A stretch of DNA of 64,000 bases, taken from Bradyrhizobium sp. URHD0069 (GTDB lineage Bacteria; Pseudomonadota; Alphaproteobacteria; Rhizobiales; Xanthobacteraceae). The stretch lies in contig NZ_JNIJ01000024.1 of NCBI RefSeq assembly GCF_000701345.1, forward strand, positions 1 through 64,000. The letters are read 5' to 3'. The translations under genes were made by a program, and so were the position numbers. The notes under the pieces were generated by a model. The model had not been told where the DNA came from and did no database searches. It saw only the letters and a program-made list of their open reading frames with translations. Of the stretch, positions 33,524-42,579 are shown in pieces; position 1 is the first letter of the stretch; every line of letters begins with the position of its first letter.

Positions 33524-34392
33524 GCGCGTCGCGCCTCCTGGCGTCCGAAAAGCCCCTGAGGACAGGCGATAAGAATCAAAAGCAAAAGCCCGAATGAGAC
33601 GACATCCTTCATCGCCCCAGAGATGTAGTAGCCAGCCAAATTTTCGATGATGCCGAGCAGGAAGCATCCCGCGATCGCACCGGGAATTGTCAAAAACCCG
33701 CCTAAAATCGCGCCGATGAAGCCTTTCAGGCCGATGATGCCCATATCGGGCGTGATAACGATAAGCGGAGCTATCAGGATTCCAGCCGCCGCCGCGAGCG
33801 CAGAACTCACCGCCCACGTCAGCAGAAATGTCTGATTGATACTGACGCCGCTTAGCGTCGCCGCATCACGGTTCTGAGCGGCGGCTTCCATGCCGCGGCC
33901 AATACGAGTGTAGCGGATGAACAGCACCAGCGCGCCAACGAGGAAGATGGACAGAATGACGGTGCCCACCGTCAGCGCCGTCAACGTCACTCCGCCAACC
34001 GTGAACGGCGTTGTCGGAAACAGCGGCGGGAAGTGACTGACTTCCGACCCGCGCACGATGCGCACGGCCGAGCGGATCATCTGGCCGACCGCCACTGTCG
34101 CCAGAATCAACGTAATGACCGGAGCGCGTTGAAGTGGCCGAAACGCGACGCGTTCCAGGAAGGCCCCGAGCAGTCCAACCGTCACGCAAGAGCCGACGAA
34201 TGCCAGGCCATAAGGCAGCTTGAGGTCCTGGTAGAAGTACAATGCCAGGATTGCGCCCAGCATCAACATCTCGCCCTGGGAAAAATTGACCACCCGCGTT
34301 GAACGATAAATGAGCACGAATCCCAAACCGACCAGTGCGTACAGACTGCCGAGCATCCCGCCACTGACGAGAATTTGCCAGAATAAGTCCAC
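33520..34392 (-). CDS. livH: ABC transporter permease LivH
   Basis: A 290-residue membrane protein with the LivH pattern: LYALVGLGFVLIYRSTRVVN followed by SQGEMLMLGA, the coupling-loop ALSGVSINQTFLLTW and a late GAILGGFLTIPGAIAGCFLL. It overlaps the downstream permease-ATPase fusion by ATGA. The 85-nt gap to LivK holds an ACCGGTTACCGGTT direct repeat. Confidence 0.9.
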   Translation of the reverse strand: MDLFWQILVSGGMLGSLYALVGLGFVLIYRSTRVVNFSQGEMLMLGAILALYFYQDLKLPYGLAFVGSCVTVGLLGAFLERVAFRPLQRAPVITLILATVAVGQMIRSAVRIVRGSEVSHFPPLFPTTPFTVGGVTLTALTVGTVILSIFLVGALVLFIRYTRIGRGMEAAAQNRDAATLSGVSINQTFLLTWAVSSALAAAAGILIAPLIVITPDMGIIGLKGFIGAILGGFLTIPGAIAGCFLLGIIENLAGYYISGAMKDVVSFGLLLLILIACPQGLFGRQEARRA

Positions 34393-34477
34393 TTACCCCT
34401 CCATTAGCCCCACGCATATTTTCACGCGCTCAAAACCGGTTACCGGTTCTGAGCGAGTGAATAAACAAGGCAGCGAT

Positions 34478-35674
34478 TTAGTTGGCGCTGGACTGGATCA
34501 TCTTCCAATGGAGATCGTCGCCGACTTGTATGATCGAGGCGCGTCCGGTTGCCTCGTGACTTTCGGCTGTGTAGCTGATGGGGAAAGTCAGTCCGGTATC
34601 GAATTTACGAGTCGCTTCGAGTTCTTGCACGAGCTTTTCGCGATCTAGCGTGCGGCCTGCCCTCTCCAGTGCCTGCCCCACGGTTTTGGCGGCGGTGTAC
34701 GCCAGAAAATCATACTCTGAAGGCCGGCCGGCAGGCATCCCGCCGGGATAGAGCTTCTCAAGCTCCTTGCGATAGGCGAGCACCGCGGGCGCGGTCGACG
34801 TTTCCGTCAATTCCGGCAGCGGGTAGACCGCTACGAACCCGCGTGCCGCATCGCCGGCAGCCCGCTGGAAAAGCGGGGTCGCAGTCGCAGCACCGCCAAA
34901 CAACGGCACGTTGATGCCGAGTTCTTTCGCCTGACGCACGATGATGCCTGCCTCTGCGGCAAACGAGAACACCAGGATCGAGTCGGCCCCCGCCGAGCGA
35001 ATTCGCAGCAATTGCGCCGAAAAATCCTGATCATTGGGATTGTAGCGCTCCGCCGCGACGAAATCGATGCCATAGCTTTTGCGCATGAAGTCCCGGATCG
35101 CATTGTAACCGCCGATCCCGTAGTCGTTGCTCGTGTAGATAATGGCGGGCTTCTTGGACTTCATATCCTTGACGGCCCACTCCACGAGATGCTCGGAAAG
35201 AGAAATTTCGTTGGCGTAGATGCGGAACAGGTAGCGCGAAAACGGCTGCATCAGGTTTATGTTTGAGGATATAGATGCCAGGAAGGGAACCTTCGCGCGA
35301 TCGATGACCTGGCGCACCGGCAGCGTCGATCCGCTGACCGATCCGCCCAGCAACATAAACACGTCGTCCTGGGTCAAGAGCCGCCGCACGGCGGCTTGCG
35401 CTTCCTGCGGCGAGCCCGCGTCATCGTAGGCAATGAATTTTATCTTTCGACCGTGGATTCCTCCACGCGCGTTGATGTCGTCAGACCATATTTTAACTGC
35501 ATCGCGTGTGGACGTTCCGAGCAGTGACAACGGGCCACTGAGCGGGGTCCACATTCCGATCCGGATTTCCGTGTCGCTGATTCCGGACTGCGCGATAGCC
35601 CGACCATGCGCAAGCATGCCCAAGGCTATCGCGACGGCTACGGTCGAAACACGCTTAAAGTTAATCCTAACCAA
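34478..35674 (-). CDS. ABC transporter substrate-binding protein (LivK/HAAT type)
   Basis: A 398-residue periplasmic protein with a signal peptide (VAVAIALGMLAHGRAIAQ). Peripla_BP_6 fold: IRIGMWTPLSGPLSLLGTST, AVRRLLTQDDVFMLLGGSVS and KPAIIYTSNDYGIGGYNAIR. Hydrophobic-acid ABC systems of this type often carry aromatic acids rather than amino acids; the neighbouring amidohydrolase and SDR point the same way. Substrate not readable. Confidence 0.85.
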   Translation of the reverse strand: MVRINFKRVSTVAVAIALGMLAHGRAIAQSGISDTEIRIGMWTPLSGPLSLLGTSTRDAVKIWSDDINARGGIHGRKIKFIAYDDAGSPQEAQAAVRRLLTQDDVFMLLGGSVSGSTLPVRQVIDRAKVPFLASISSNINLMQPFSRYLFRIYANEISLSEHLVEWAVKDMKSKKPAIIYTSNDYGIGGYNAIRDFMRKSYGIDFVAAERYNPNDQDFSAQLLRIRSAGADSILVFSFAAEAGIIVRQAKELGINVPLFGGAATATPLFQRAAGDAARGFVAVYPLPELTETSTAPAVLAYRKELEKLYPGGMPAGRPSEYDFLAYTAAKTVGQALERAGRTLDREKLVQELEATRKFDTGLTFPISYTAESHEATGRASIIQVGDDLHWKMIQSSAN

Positions 35675-35726
35675 GGCGCCCTCCTGCGATTAATTTTTTT
35701 TAAAAGTCGATCGTAGTCGCGATCCA

Positions 35727-36641
35727 TCAAGCCGCTTTTGTGGACTTGACCTTGCTTGTGTCGATTTTCCAAAGCCGGGCCGTGTTACGCCACATGATCT
35801 TTTCCATGTCGTCCTTCGCTATGGGGCTCATGTGAAGCTGCGGCGCGAGTTTCTCAAAGCTGCGGAACATGTCCGCCGCCATGTGGGTGTGCGAATTCTC
35901 GGAGCCGAAAAGAAGCTTGTGATATCCGCAAATATTTCCGAAGTCCTTTACGGTTCGCAGCACCTTTTCCGCGCCAAACCATCCCCAATACGCCATATCC
36001 GCATGGACGTTGTCCCACTTGGCAATGAGGGCCATGCATTCATCGACCCATGGCCAGCCGACATGCGCGACGATTATTTTGAGATCAGGAAATTTCGCCG
36101 CAACGTCATCAAGCAGGTAGGGCTGCTGAAATTTCATCGGAGCGTTTTTGCACGGCGTCCATCCCATATGAATTTGCATGGGGATGTCGAGATCGCTGAG
36201 CGTTTTATAGATTGGATCCAGACGACTGTCGCGAGGATCGAAATGATCGTAGGACGGATACAGCTTGCAGGCTTGGAAACCATGTTGCTTCACGCAACGC
36301 TTGATCTCTTCGACCGATGCAGCAACATCACGAAGGGGATCCACGCTGCAAGTCAATGCGAACCTGTCGGGTGCTGCGCTTTTGACTTCGAGCAAATAAT
36401 CATTCGGAGTGTAGGGTCCGCCGTCGTTGGGATAGACGCGCCGGTGGTCAGACGTCATGATGCACGCCATGTCCACACCGGTTCGATCCATTTGATACAC
36501 AAGCCTTTCGCCGACCGTCATAGCGGGCTTGTCGTACGTCCAGTTGTGCATCCCGCCCCAGGCAGCATAGAGCTCTTCAATCCACCATTCCGGGTAGTGT
36601 TTTCCCAGTTCGCCCGCGTGAATATGGCAATCGATTATCAT
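35727..36641 (-). CDS. Amidohydrolase-family (amidohydrolase_2) enzyme
   Basis: A 304-residue TIM-barrel metalloenzyme with the N-terminal MIIDCHIHAGELGKHYPEWW (HxH metal ligands). Further metal/catalytic residues are the His in IQIHMGW, IIVAHVGWPWVDE, and the Asp/Glu near KLLFGSENSHTHM. Relatives include ACMSD-like decarboxylases and 2-pyrone or lactone hydrolases of aromatic degradation. First gene of the operon, 53 nt before LivK. The initial reaction on the imported compound is the likely role. Confidence 0.8.
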   Translation of the reverse strand: MIIDCHIHAGELGKHYPEWWIEELYAAWGGMHNWTYDKPAMTVGERLVYQMDRTGVDMACIMTSDHRRVYPNDGGPYTPNDYLLEVKSAAPDRFALTCSVDPLRDVAASVEEIKRCVKQHGFQACKLYPSYDHFDPRDSRLDPIYKTLSDLDIPMQIHMGWTPCKNAPMKFQQPYLLDDVAAKFPDLKIIVAHVGWPWVDECMALIAKWDNVHADMAYWGWFGAEKVLRTVKDFGNICGYHKLLFGSENSHTHMAADMFRSFEKLAPQLHMSPIAKDDMEKIMWRNTARLWKIDTSKVKSTKAA

Positions 36642-36793
36642 TCACTCTCTCCTTGTTTCGTTTGAGCCGGGCCGCGCATGCGGCTACCTTCTATGGCGAT
36701 GTTGTGGCAACAACTCCCAGTCGTATCGATTCCTGCCTTTCAGTCACCCGAAGCCGATCACGATTTATATCTTTGATATTGCTATATATTAGT

Positions 36794-36807
36794 ACACTGA
36801 TTAGTGT
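36794..36807. promoter_or_regulatory. Palindrome ACACTGATTAGTGT, candidate GntR operator
   Basis: Five-base arms (ACACT/AGTGT) around GATT lie 28 bp before the GntR gene and about 150 bp before the amidohydrolase gene on the other strand. An adjacent TGTGATCACA palindrome overlaps its right end. FCD-type GntR regulators often bind short palindromes of this kind between divergent genes. Confidence 0.5.
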
Positions 36808-36834
36808 GATCACAGTGAGGCTATCTGCTGAGTT

Positions 36835-37593
36835 ATGGCTATGTCAATCCCGTCTGCATCAAAAATATCTGCGCGTCCGACTGTCCGAAGAAAGCCTCTC
36901 AATCGAGCGACTATCAGCGATCAGATCTATGCGCAGCTGTGCCTATCACTCGCATCGGGTGAGCTTGCGCCAGGCGAAAGGCTTTCAATCCGGAAAGTTG
37001 CAGCCACACTTGGCGTCTCGATGATGCCCGTGCGTGAAGCGATCACGCGCTTGATTGTGGACAACGCCTTGGAGATTTTGCCGAACAAGGCCGTTCGCGT
37101 TCCAATCATGACGACTGAAATTTTTCGCGAGCTGACGAGCGTTCGAATTCACATCGAAGGGTTCGCCGCGGAACAGGCCGCGATTCATCGCACCGATGAG
37201 GAGCTCGATTTAATTAAAGAGCAAGAGGTGGCTTTCCGCGACGCCGTTACGAGTAGCAATCCCAGCAAGATCGAAGCATTGCGAGCCAACAAGAATTTGC
37301 ACTTCATCATCTATCGCGCGAGTCATTTGCCGACGCTGCTGAGAATTACCGAAATGCTTTGGCTGAGAGTCGGCCCCATCATCAATCTCGATTTGGATTC
37401 GTCTGTCGTTCAGGGTGCCAAAACGGCTCTGGCGCAGCACGCTCGTCTGGTTCATGCCATCCAAACCCGAGATGCGGCGACGGCCCGCGACGCGCTCGCA
37501 GCCGACCTGCTTGGCACGGCGAATTTCGTTCTTGAATCGACACGATTGCGCGAGAATAATTTGCCTTTGCCATTGAGCGATTTTGGCCATTGA
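36835..37593 (+). CDS. GntR-family regulator with FCD domain
   Basis: A 252-residue regulator. Winged helix at about 28-95 (SDQIYAQLCLSLASGELAPG, then IRKVAATLGVSMMPVREAIT), followed by an all-helical FCD effector domain (REL...RIHIEGFAAEQAA, NKNLHFIIYRAS, HARLVHAIQTRD). FCD metal-binding residues can be traced (Asp/His pattern). It is divergent from the six-gene uptake and catabolic operon and probably represses it until the substrate or a product binds. ATG 36841 (MSIPSAS) is an alternative start. Confidence 0.85.
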   Translation: MAMSIPSASKISARPTVRRKPLNRATISDQIYAQLCLSLASGELAPGERLSIRKVAATLGVSMMPVREAITRLIVDNALEILPNKAVRVPIMTTEIFRELTSVRIHIEGFAAEQAAIHRTDEELDLIKEQEVAFRDAVTSSNPSKIEALRANKNLHFIIYRASHLPTLLRITEMLWLRVGPIINLDLDSSVVQGAKTALAQHARLVHAIQTRDAATARDALAADLLGTANFVLESTRLRENNLPLPLSDFGH

Positions 37594-37862
37594 GCGATTT
37601 TGCCTAGTCGGCTCGCGGAGCAGCCGAGATTGGCTATCCACCTTTTGCAGGAGCGCTGGCGCAAAATTGTGATCTAAATCACGCAGCCGTGGCCCGATTC
37701 AGTATTTGCCTCGTTGCAATATTCTGCCTCGTATTTTGCCTCGTTGACGGCCAGCAAGGATTTGGGTGATAGCTGATTTTAGTGGCGCGAAGTGTGGTTT
37801 TTGCGTGTATTCTGTCACGACGCTTTGCAGCAAGATATTCGATTCTGCCAAGGGGCTTTCAG

Positions 37863-39302
37863 ATGCGTTATTTTACCCTCATTATTTCCCTGTTTTGTCT
37901 AGTGTTGTCAGCGCAAACGGCCAAGGCCGACCGGCGCGTCGCGTTTGTCGTCGGCAATGGCGCCTACAAGAACGTGGCACCTCTCCCCAATCCTGCGATC
38001 GACGCCAAGTCGATGGCCGGCGTACTTCGCAATGTGGGCTTTGAGGTTGTCGAAGGCACCAATCTTACCCGCGATAAGATGACCGAGCGGCTGCTCGAAT
38101 TCGGCAAGAAGGCGCAAGGCGCCGACGTCGCGGTATTTTTCTACGCCGGCCACGGCATCGCCATCAGCGGCACGAACTACTTGTTGCCTGTTGACGCCGA
38201 CATCAAATCCGAAATGGACGTCAAGCTGGGCGCCGCGATCAACATCGATCTCACGCTCGACCAGACCATGAGCGACGCCAAGGTCAAACTGGTGTTCCTC
38301 GACGCCTGCCGCGACAATCCGTTTGCCGCAAAGATCAAATCGAATTCTGCGACCCGCAGCGTATCGGTACAGTCTGGCCTTGCGGAAATGAAATCCGGTG
38401 AAGGCACGCTGATCGCATTCGCGACAGGCCCCGGCCAGACCGCATTGGACGGCCAGGAAGGCACCAACAGTCCATTTACGCGCGCTCTGATACGCCACAT
38501 CGCGACGCCCGGCGTCGAGATCCAGCAGGCGATGACCGAGGTGCGCGCCCAAGTGAACCAGGAGACCAACAAGGGTCAATTGCCCTGGGGACACACCAAC
38601 CTGATCGGTTCGGTTTATCTGAACCCGGCTGGGAAGCCTGCCGCCAATGCCGCGCCTTCGGCGCCGCCGGCTGTCGCCTCAAACTCCGGCGGTTCAGATG
38701 TCGAGCTCGAGTTTTGGCGCTCGGTCAAGGAATCGAACAAGCCGGAAGAGCTCAATGCTTATCTGAGCAACTATCCCAACGGTCAGTTCAGATCGCTGGC
38801 GCTGGCCCGGATCGCCTCCCTGGAGAGCGGCCCGTCGAGCACGACCCGCAATCTGACGACGGGCATCGATCCCGCCACCTTTACCGAGCCATCCAACCAG
38901 ACCACGGAAGATCAGATCGGTCTCGACAAAGGCCTGCGCCGTGACGTGCAGCGCCGGCTGACCGGCCTTGGTTTCGATACCAAGGTTACCGGTCAGTTCG
39001 ACGAGCCGACCCGCGCCGTGATCACGCGCTGGCAGGTTGCCCGCGGTTATCCCAAGTCCGGCTATCTCAACAAGCTGCAGCACAAGGCGCTGCTGACCGA
39101 AATCATTGCAACGACGCAAACCAGTTCCAGCGACGAGGGCGAGGATCGGCCGGCTCGTCGTGCACGCCGCAGCAGCGGGGGCGGAGAAGGCGGCAGCGGT
39201 GGCAGCGCCCGTAGCAGCGCTCCAGCTCAAGCTCCACCTCCAGATCTCGCCGGGCCCGGGCGTTTCATCGGAGGCGTGGTGGGCGGCATTCTCGGACGCT
39301 GA
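37863..39302 (+). CDS. Secreted caspase-like (peptidase C14) protein with peptidoglycan-binding-like tail
   Basis: A 479-residue protein from ATG 37863, chosen for its signal peptide (MRYFTLIISLFCLVLSAQTA, cut near KAD). Residues ~25-250 are a caspase fold with catalytic His97 in FFYAGHG and Cys149 in FLDACRDNPF. Residues ~285-315 are a short helical repeat (FWRSVKESNKPEELNAYLSN). Residues ~355-425 resemble a peptidoglycan-binding domain (RRDVQRRLTGLGFDTKVTGQ ... GYPKSGYLNKLQ). The end is Gly/Ser-rich. Bacterial orthocaspases are often stress or cell-death linked. Periplasmic location is inferred. Confidence 0.85.
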   Translation: MRYFTLIISLFCLVLSAQTAKADRRVAFVVGNGAYKNVAPLPNPAIDAKSMAGVLRNVGFEVVEGTNLTRDKMTERLLEFGKKAQGADVAVFFYAGHGIAISGTNYLLPVDADIKSEMDVKLGAAINIDLTLDQTMSDAKVKLVFLDACRDNPFAAKIKSNSATRSVSVQSGLAEMKSGEGTLIAFATGPGQTALDGQEGTNSPFTRALIRHIATPGVEIQQAMTEVRAQVNQETNKGQLPWGHTNLIGSVYLNPAGKPAANAAPSAPPAVASNSGGSDVELEFWRSVKESNKPEELNAYLSNYPNGQFRSLALARIASLESGPSSTTRNLTTGIDPATFTEPSNQTTEDQIGLDKGLRRDVQRRLTGLGFDTKVTGQFDEPTRAVITRWQVARGYPKSGYLNKLQHKALLTEIIATTQTSSSDEGEDRPARRARRSSGGGEGGSGGSARSSAPAQAPPPDLAGPGRFIGGVVGGILGR

Positions 39303-39335
39303 TCATCCGATCGCCCAGCTACAGAATTTTCAATT

Positions 39336-39363
39336 AAAAAGCCCGGCTCATGCCGGGCTTTTT
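39336..39363 (+). terminator. Intrinsic terminator after the caspase-like gene
   Basis: AAAAAGCCCGGC pairs with GCCGGGCTTTTT across TCAT, about 35 bp after the stop. The T-run lies on the plus strand. The A-run on the other strand could also stop the convergent small gene. Confidence 0.85.
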
Positions 39364-39379
39364 CACTTCGAGCCTCAAT

Positions 39380-39700
39380 CTATTTAATGCACTCCGCGTG
39401 CCCATCGGTGAGTTTCACCATCTTGTCCCCGCCCGAGGTCAGCTGGCACATCTCCACTTCCTTGCCTGCCGGAACCGGTTTGGTGCAGGTGATCTGTGGA
39501 TTGTTATTGTATTTGGTCGTTGAAAATTTGCAGGTCACGGTACAGGAGGCGTCGCTCGCCAGCGAATTCGTCATCATGATGCTGGCGAGGTCATTGCCCG
39601 GCAAAATGACGCAGTTGAACGGGACCGATTCAGCGGACGCCGGCGTCATTTGCAAGCCGACAAGTAGCGCGAGCCAGAGGCCCTTCAAATGCAAACGCAT
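39380..39700 (-). CDS. Small secreted Cys-containing hypothetical protein
   Basis: From ATG 39700 (MRLHLKGLWLALLVGLQMTP), a 106-residue protein with a clean signal peptide ending near ASA-ES. The mature part has six Cys (FNCVILPGND, SCTVTCKFST, ITCTKP, MCQLTS, HAECIK), which suggests disulfide bonds in the periplasm. The frame is open further upstream into the BrnA-like gene but the signal argues for 39700. Function unknown. Confidence 0.6.
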   Translation of the reverse strand: MRLHLKGLWLALLVGLQMTPASAESVPFNCVILPGNDLASIMMTNSLASDASCTVTCKFSTTKYNNNPQITCTKPVPAGKEVEMCQLTSGGDKMVKLTDGHAECIK

Positions 39701-39713
39701 CAACCGGCCCAGA

Positions 39714-39968
39714 TCATTTCCCGGCCGCCTTTCGCAGCGCCTCATTGATCCGATCCTGCCAACCCGGCCCCTCCTCCTGGAAGTGTTCGAGAACGTCCTG
39801 ATCGATCCGCAGCGAAACAAGCTGCTTCACGCCGGGAAGCGCGGTTTTTTTAGGCGGCGCCTCCGGCACCTTGGTTGTGGTCCGCTTGAACGCCGCCTCA
39901 GCTTCGGTTCGGGCGTCGTTCAGGGTTCTCGGTCGTCGCGGTTGATCTGGCAGATTAGATTCCTTCAA
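39714..39968 (-). CDS. BrnA-like antitoxin, start overlapping cysK
   Basis: An 84-residue protein with the BrnA end pattern ([20 protein letters not shown], then [16 protein letters not shown]), which is a ribbon-helix-helix DNA-binding part. The likely start is TTG 39968, inside the cysK end (14-nt overlap). BrnA normally follows the toxin BrnT. No BrnT is present here, only cysK, so this is an orphan antitoxin or a repurposed regulator. The upstream extension to 40100 is cysK in another frame. Confidence 0.6.
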   Translation of the reverse strand: MKESNLPDQPRRPRTLNDARTEAEAAFKRTTTKVPEAPPKKTALPGVKQLVSLRIDQDVLEHFQEEGPGWQDRINEALRKAAGK

Positions 39969-40932
39969 ACAGCACCATTGAAAGATAGCGCTCCGAAAAC
40001 GACGGCACGACCGCGAGAATGGTCTTGCCCGCAGCTTCCGGCCGCTTGCCGATTTTAATTGCGGCTGCGATCGCGGCGCCGGAGGAGATGCCGCCGGCAA
40101 TACCTTCGTTGCGCGCCAGCGCGCGTGTGATTTCGATCGCGGTAGCGCTGTCGACCTTGACGATCTCGTCGATCACGGAGCGGTCCAGGATGTCCGGAAT
40201 GAACCCTGCGCCGATGCCCTGGATCTTGTGCGGGGAATGCTGCCCGCCCGAGAGTACCGGACTTTCCTCGGGCTCCACGGCGACAATCCGCAGCGACGGC
40301 TTGCGGGGTTTGAGCACCTGCCCCACCCCGGTGATGGTGCCGCCGGTGCCGACGCCCGCGACGAAGTAATCGATGTTGCCGCCGGTGTCGTTCCAGATTT
40401 CCTCCGCGGTGGTGCGGCGGTGAATTTCGGGATTGGCGAGATTCTTGAACTGGTTCGGCATGACGGCGTTGGGCGTAGTCCGCACCAGTTCTTCCGCGGT
40501 CGCGATCGAGCCCTTCATGCCTTGGGCAGCCGGTGTCAGAATGATTTCAGCGCCGAGAAACGCCAGCATCTTGCGCCGCTCGATCGACATCGATTCCGGC
40601 ATCACCAGCTTCAGCCGGTAGCCACGAGAAGCGGCGACGAAAGCCAGCGCGATGCCGGTATTCCCCGATGTCGGTTCGATCAGCACGGTATCGGCGTTGA
40701 TCACGCCCGCTCTTTCCATCGCGATGATCATCGCAGCGCCAATGCGGTCCTTCACGCTCGCTGCCGGATTGAAATACTCCAGCTTGGCGAGAATTGTCGC
40801 GCGGACGCCGTGCGCCTCCGGCAATCTGCGCAGGCGGACGATTGGCGTATCGCCGATCGCGTCAACGATGCTGTCGAAGACACGGCCCCGGCCCGGACGG
40901 TGCAGTGCACTCGTAGCTGTCGGCGCGTCCAT
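39955..40932 (-). CDS. cysK: Cysteine synthase A (O-acetylserine sulfhydrylase)
   Basis: A 325-residue PLP enzyme that makes cysteine from O-acetylserine and sulfide. ATG 40932 is chosen because CAGGAG lies 8 nt upstream. PLP-binding Lys61 sits in [11 protein letters not shown], the substrate loop is PTSGNTGIA, and the PLP-phosphate loop is [12 protein letters not shown]. The SSG near the end ([10 protein letters not shown]) is intact. It is followed by the BrnA-like gene with overlap. Confidence 0.9.
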   Translation of the reverse strand: MDAPTATSALHRPGRGRVFDSIVDAIGDTPIVRLRRLPEAHGVRATILAKLEYFNPAASVKDRIGAAMIIAMERAGVINADTVLIEPTSGNTGIALAFVAASRGYRLKLVMPESMSIERRKMLAFLGAEIILTPAAQGMKGSIATAEELVRTTPNAVMPNQFKNLANPEIHRRTTAEEIWNDTGGNIDYFVAGVGTGGTITGVGQVLKPRKPSLRIVAVEPEESPVLSGGQHSPHKIQGIGAGFIPDILDRSVIDEIVKVDSATAIEITRALARNEGIAGGISSGAAIAAAIKIGKRPEAAGKTILAVVPSFSERYLSMVLFEGI

Positions 40933-41151
40933 GACGAACTCCTGTGGCGGCAATTTGCACGAAATCAGAGGCTATTCCTTCCTTTAGGGTGGCATGTGTC
41001 CGCGTGCAAGCCAGAATTCGGACAAGTTGCTAATGCGCTGCATCACAACCGATAATAATCAAATTACGTAAAACCAACGCATTTGTGTTGCGACATCGTC
41101 AAATAAATCGGTTTATGTTAGCATCAGGTCCAGCTCGCAAGAGAGGTCACG

Positions 41152-41367
41152 ATGCCAGCAATTGCTGAAATCCTGTCGACCGCCGCGCCCAGCACCGACC
41201 CGCGCGTATGTGATTTGCCAACCTGCCCGGTTTGCGCGGACTCCATGATAGCTGCGGAAGCGTCCGCCTTTGTTTCCGACAACCTCATCAGCTATCTCTG
41301 GACCTGCGATACCTGCGGTTACGGTTTCGTGACCAAGCACTCGCTGAAGCGATTTGCCTGCAACTAG
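41152..41367 (+). CDS. Small zinc-ribbon-like protein
   Basis: A 71-residue protein with two CxxC pairs (LPTCPVCADSM and WTCDTCGYGFVTKH), typical of a zinc ribbon. The start ATG is preceded by AGAGAGG. Similar proteins are conserved in Bradyrhizobium. The role is unknown; DNA, RNA or protein binding is possible. Confidence 0.65.
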   Translation: MPAIAEILSTAAPSTDPRVCDLPTCPVCADSMIAAEASAFVSDNLISYLWTCDTCGYGFVTKHSLKRFACN

Positions 41368-41379
41368 GCTTTCTTTCAA

Positions 41380-41543
41380 TTAGGCTGTGATCGCGTTTAG
41401 CGCGGTGCGATGTAGCTCTTCGCCCATTCGGTGCGCGTTGCGCTCGGCAAAGCTTTCGAACGTGACGTTCGAAATCGTATCCCTGATGTCGTGCATCAGG
41501 CGCTGGTCGTACGCGACGTTGATTTCCGACAACCCATCGCCCC
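41380..41543 (-). pseudogene. Duplicated fragment of the tgt 3' end
   Basis: The minus strand encodes LSEINVAYDQRLMHDIRDTI then FESFAER, nearly the same as the C-terminus of the Tgt protein at 42677-42823 (SEINVAYYQRLMHDIRDAI...FESFAEH). Base identity is high over about 145 bp in the same orientation. The copy lacks the rest of tgt and has diverged after FESFAER. Confidence 0.75.
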
Positions 41544-41755
41544 CCGGCAGCGATGAGGAGATCGACCGGACCAAGCAAGAGTTTGATATCCACGAGGTCC
41601 GCTTGGTCTTTTCAAGAAGCTGTGATCATTCCGGCAGGATCGCGACCCCAGCGTTCCGGCATTCAATCGCCTCCCCCGGGGCGATGGTGCCGTCATCGAC
41701 CCGGATCAAGGGTAAAGCGACGTGATAGGCACCGTCATGCTAAGCCAAGGAGACC

Positions 41756-41887
41756 ATGAGGGCACAAGCGAAACCTATCACCAAGATGCCCGCAGTAATT
41801 GCCGAGACCAGATCAATTGACCTTGGGTGCTCCCCTCCGCTGATCAAGTCGAAATGTCTAGAGCGGCTTTCGTCCCGATATGTATGA
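41756..41887 (+). CDS. Short hypothetical ORF with a good ribosome-binding site
   Basis: A 43-residue frame (MRAQAKPITKMPAVIAETRS...) with AAGGAG 6 nt before the ATG. No hydrophobic segment and no family recognised. It may be real or chance. Confidence 0.25.
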   Translation: MRAQAKPITKMPAVIAETRSIDLGCSPPLIKSKCLERLSSRYV

Positions 41888-42013
41888 AGGTGCATGGCAA
41901 CCATCCCCGTGCGTGTTCGCCGCCATTCAACCCACTATTGCCAAGATAGTTCCTCACAATTCGCCGACGCGAGCTTCCGGCTCTTTGCTGGAGCTTCTAT
42001 GCCGCCGCAGGTC

Positions 42014-42160
42014 TCCCCTGTCGACACCTCAAGCGACGATCTTGAGCACTTCATCCGGCAAGCGCCTTTGCAGCGCCCTGGCCTCGTCTCAAGGCGCTCG
42101 CATCCAGACGTCCCGCTCCTCCTCGGTGGTCAGGATCACCGGCATGGCCTTGGGATGGGT
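42014..42160 (-). pseudogene. SRAP (YedK/HMCES) C-terminal remnant
   Basis: The minus strand reads AMPVILTTEEERDVWMRAP, stop, DEARALQRRLPDEVLKIVA, stop, GVDRG. This is the end of the SOS-associated peptidase YedK family, which traps abasic sites in single-stranded DNA. In the intact protein the first stop is a Trp codon (TGG to TGA). The front of the gene is not attached here, but a matching N-terminal piece lies at 42580-42665. Confidence 0.65.
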
Positions 42161-42280
42161 CTCGCGACGAACAGCTTGGCCGCTACTATCGCGCTAAAGA
42201 AGAATTTAATGGCGGCGGTGCGGTTCTCTCTTAGTTGCAATGGATAAGAACCATTACTTGCACAGGAAAGGAGAAGAACC

Positions 42281-42526
42281 ATGAAACTTACGAAAATAGC
42301 ACTAGCCACTGCGTTCGCGCTCTCGGGTACGGTTGCGTTTGCGCACACGCTTCGTCATGAGTCGAGGGTCAGGACCTATCCCATGTATAGGGATGCTGCG
42401 CCGTCAGTCGCCTTGCATCCGAACTACGGCAATCCCAACGGCAATCCAGACGGTCCGACCACATTGAGCGGAACCGGCTCCTCGTCGTTCGGCGGCTCGT
42501 CGCCTGGCACCAGTGGCTACAACTAA
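42281..42526 (+). CDS. Small secreted hypothetical protein
   Basis: An 81-residue protein with a signal peptide (MKLTKIALATAFALSGTVAF, cut near AHT) and a low-complexity Gly/Ser/Asn/Pro mature part (NPNGNPDGPTTLSGTGSSSF). AAAGGAGAAG precedes the ATG. A strong terminator follows its stop directly. Function unknown. Confidence 0.65.
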   Translation: MKLTKIALATAFALSGTVAFAHTLRHESRVRTYPMYRDAAPSVALHPNYGNPNGNPDGPTTLSGTGSSSFGGSSPGTSGYN

Positions 42527-42559
42527 AAGAAAGCCCCGCATTTACGCGGGGCTTTCTTT
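42526..42559 (+). terminator. Strong intrinsic terminator
   Basis: AAAGAAAGCCCCGC pairs perfectly with GCGGGGCTTTCTTT across a 6-nt loop. It begins at the stop codon of the small secreted protein gene. Confidence 0.9.
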
Positions 42560-42579
42560 CGCGCTCTTCGGAGCTAACC

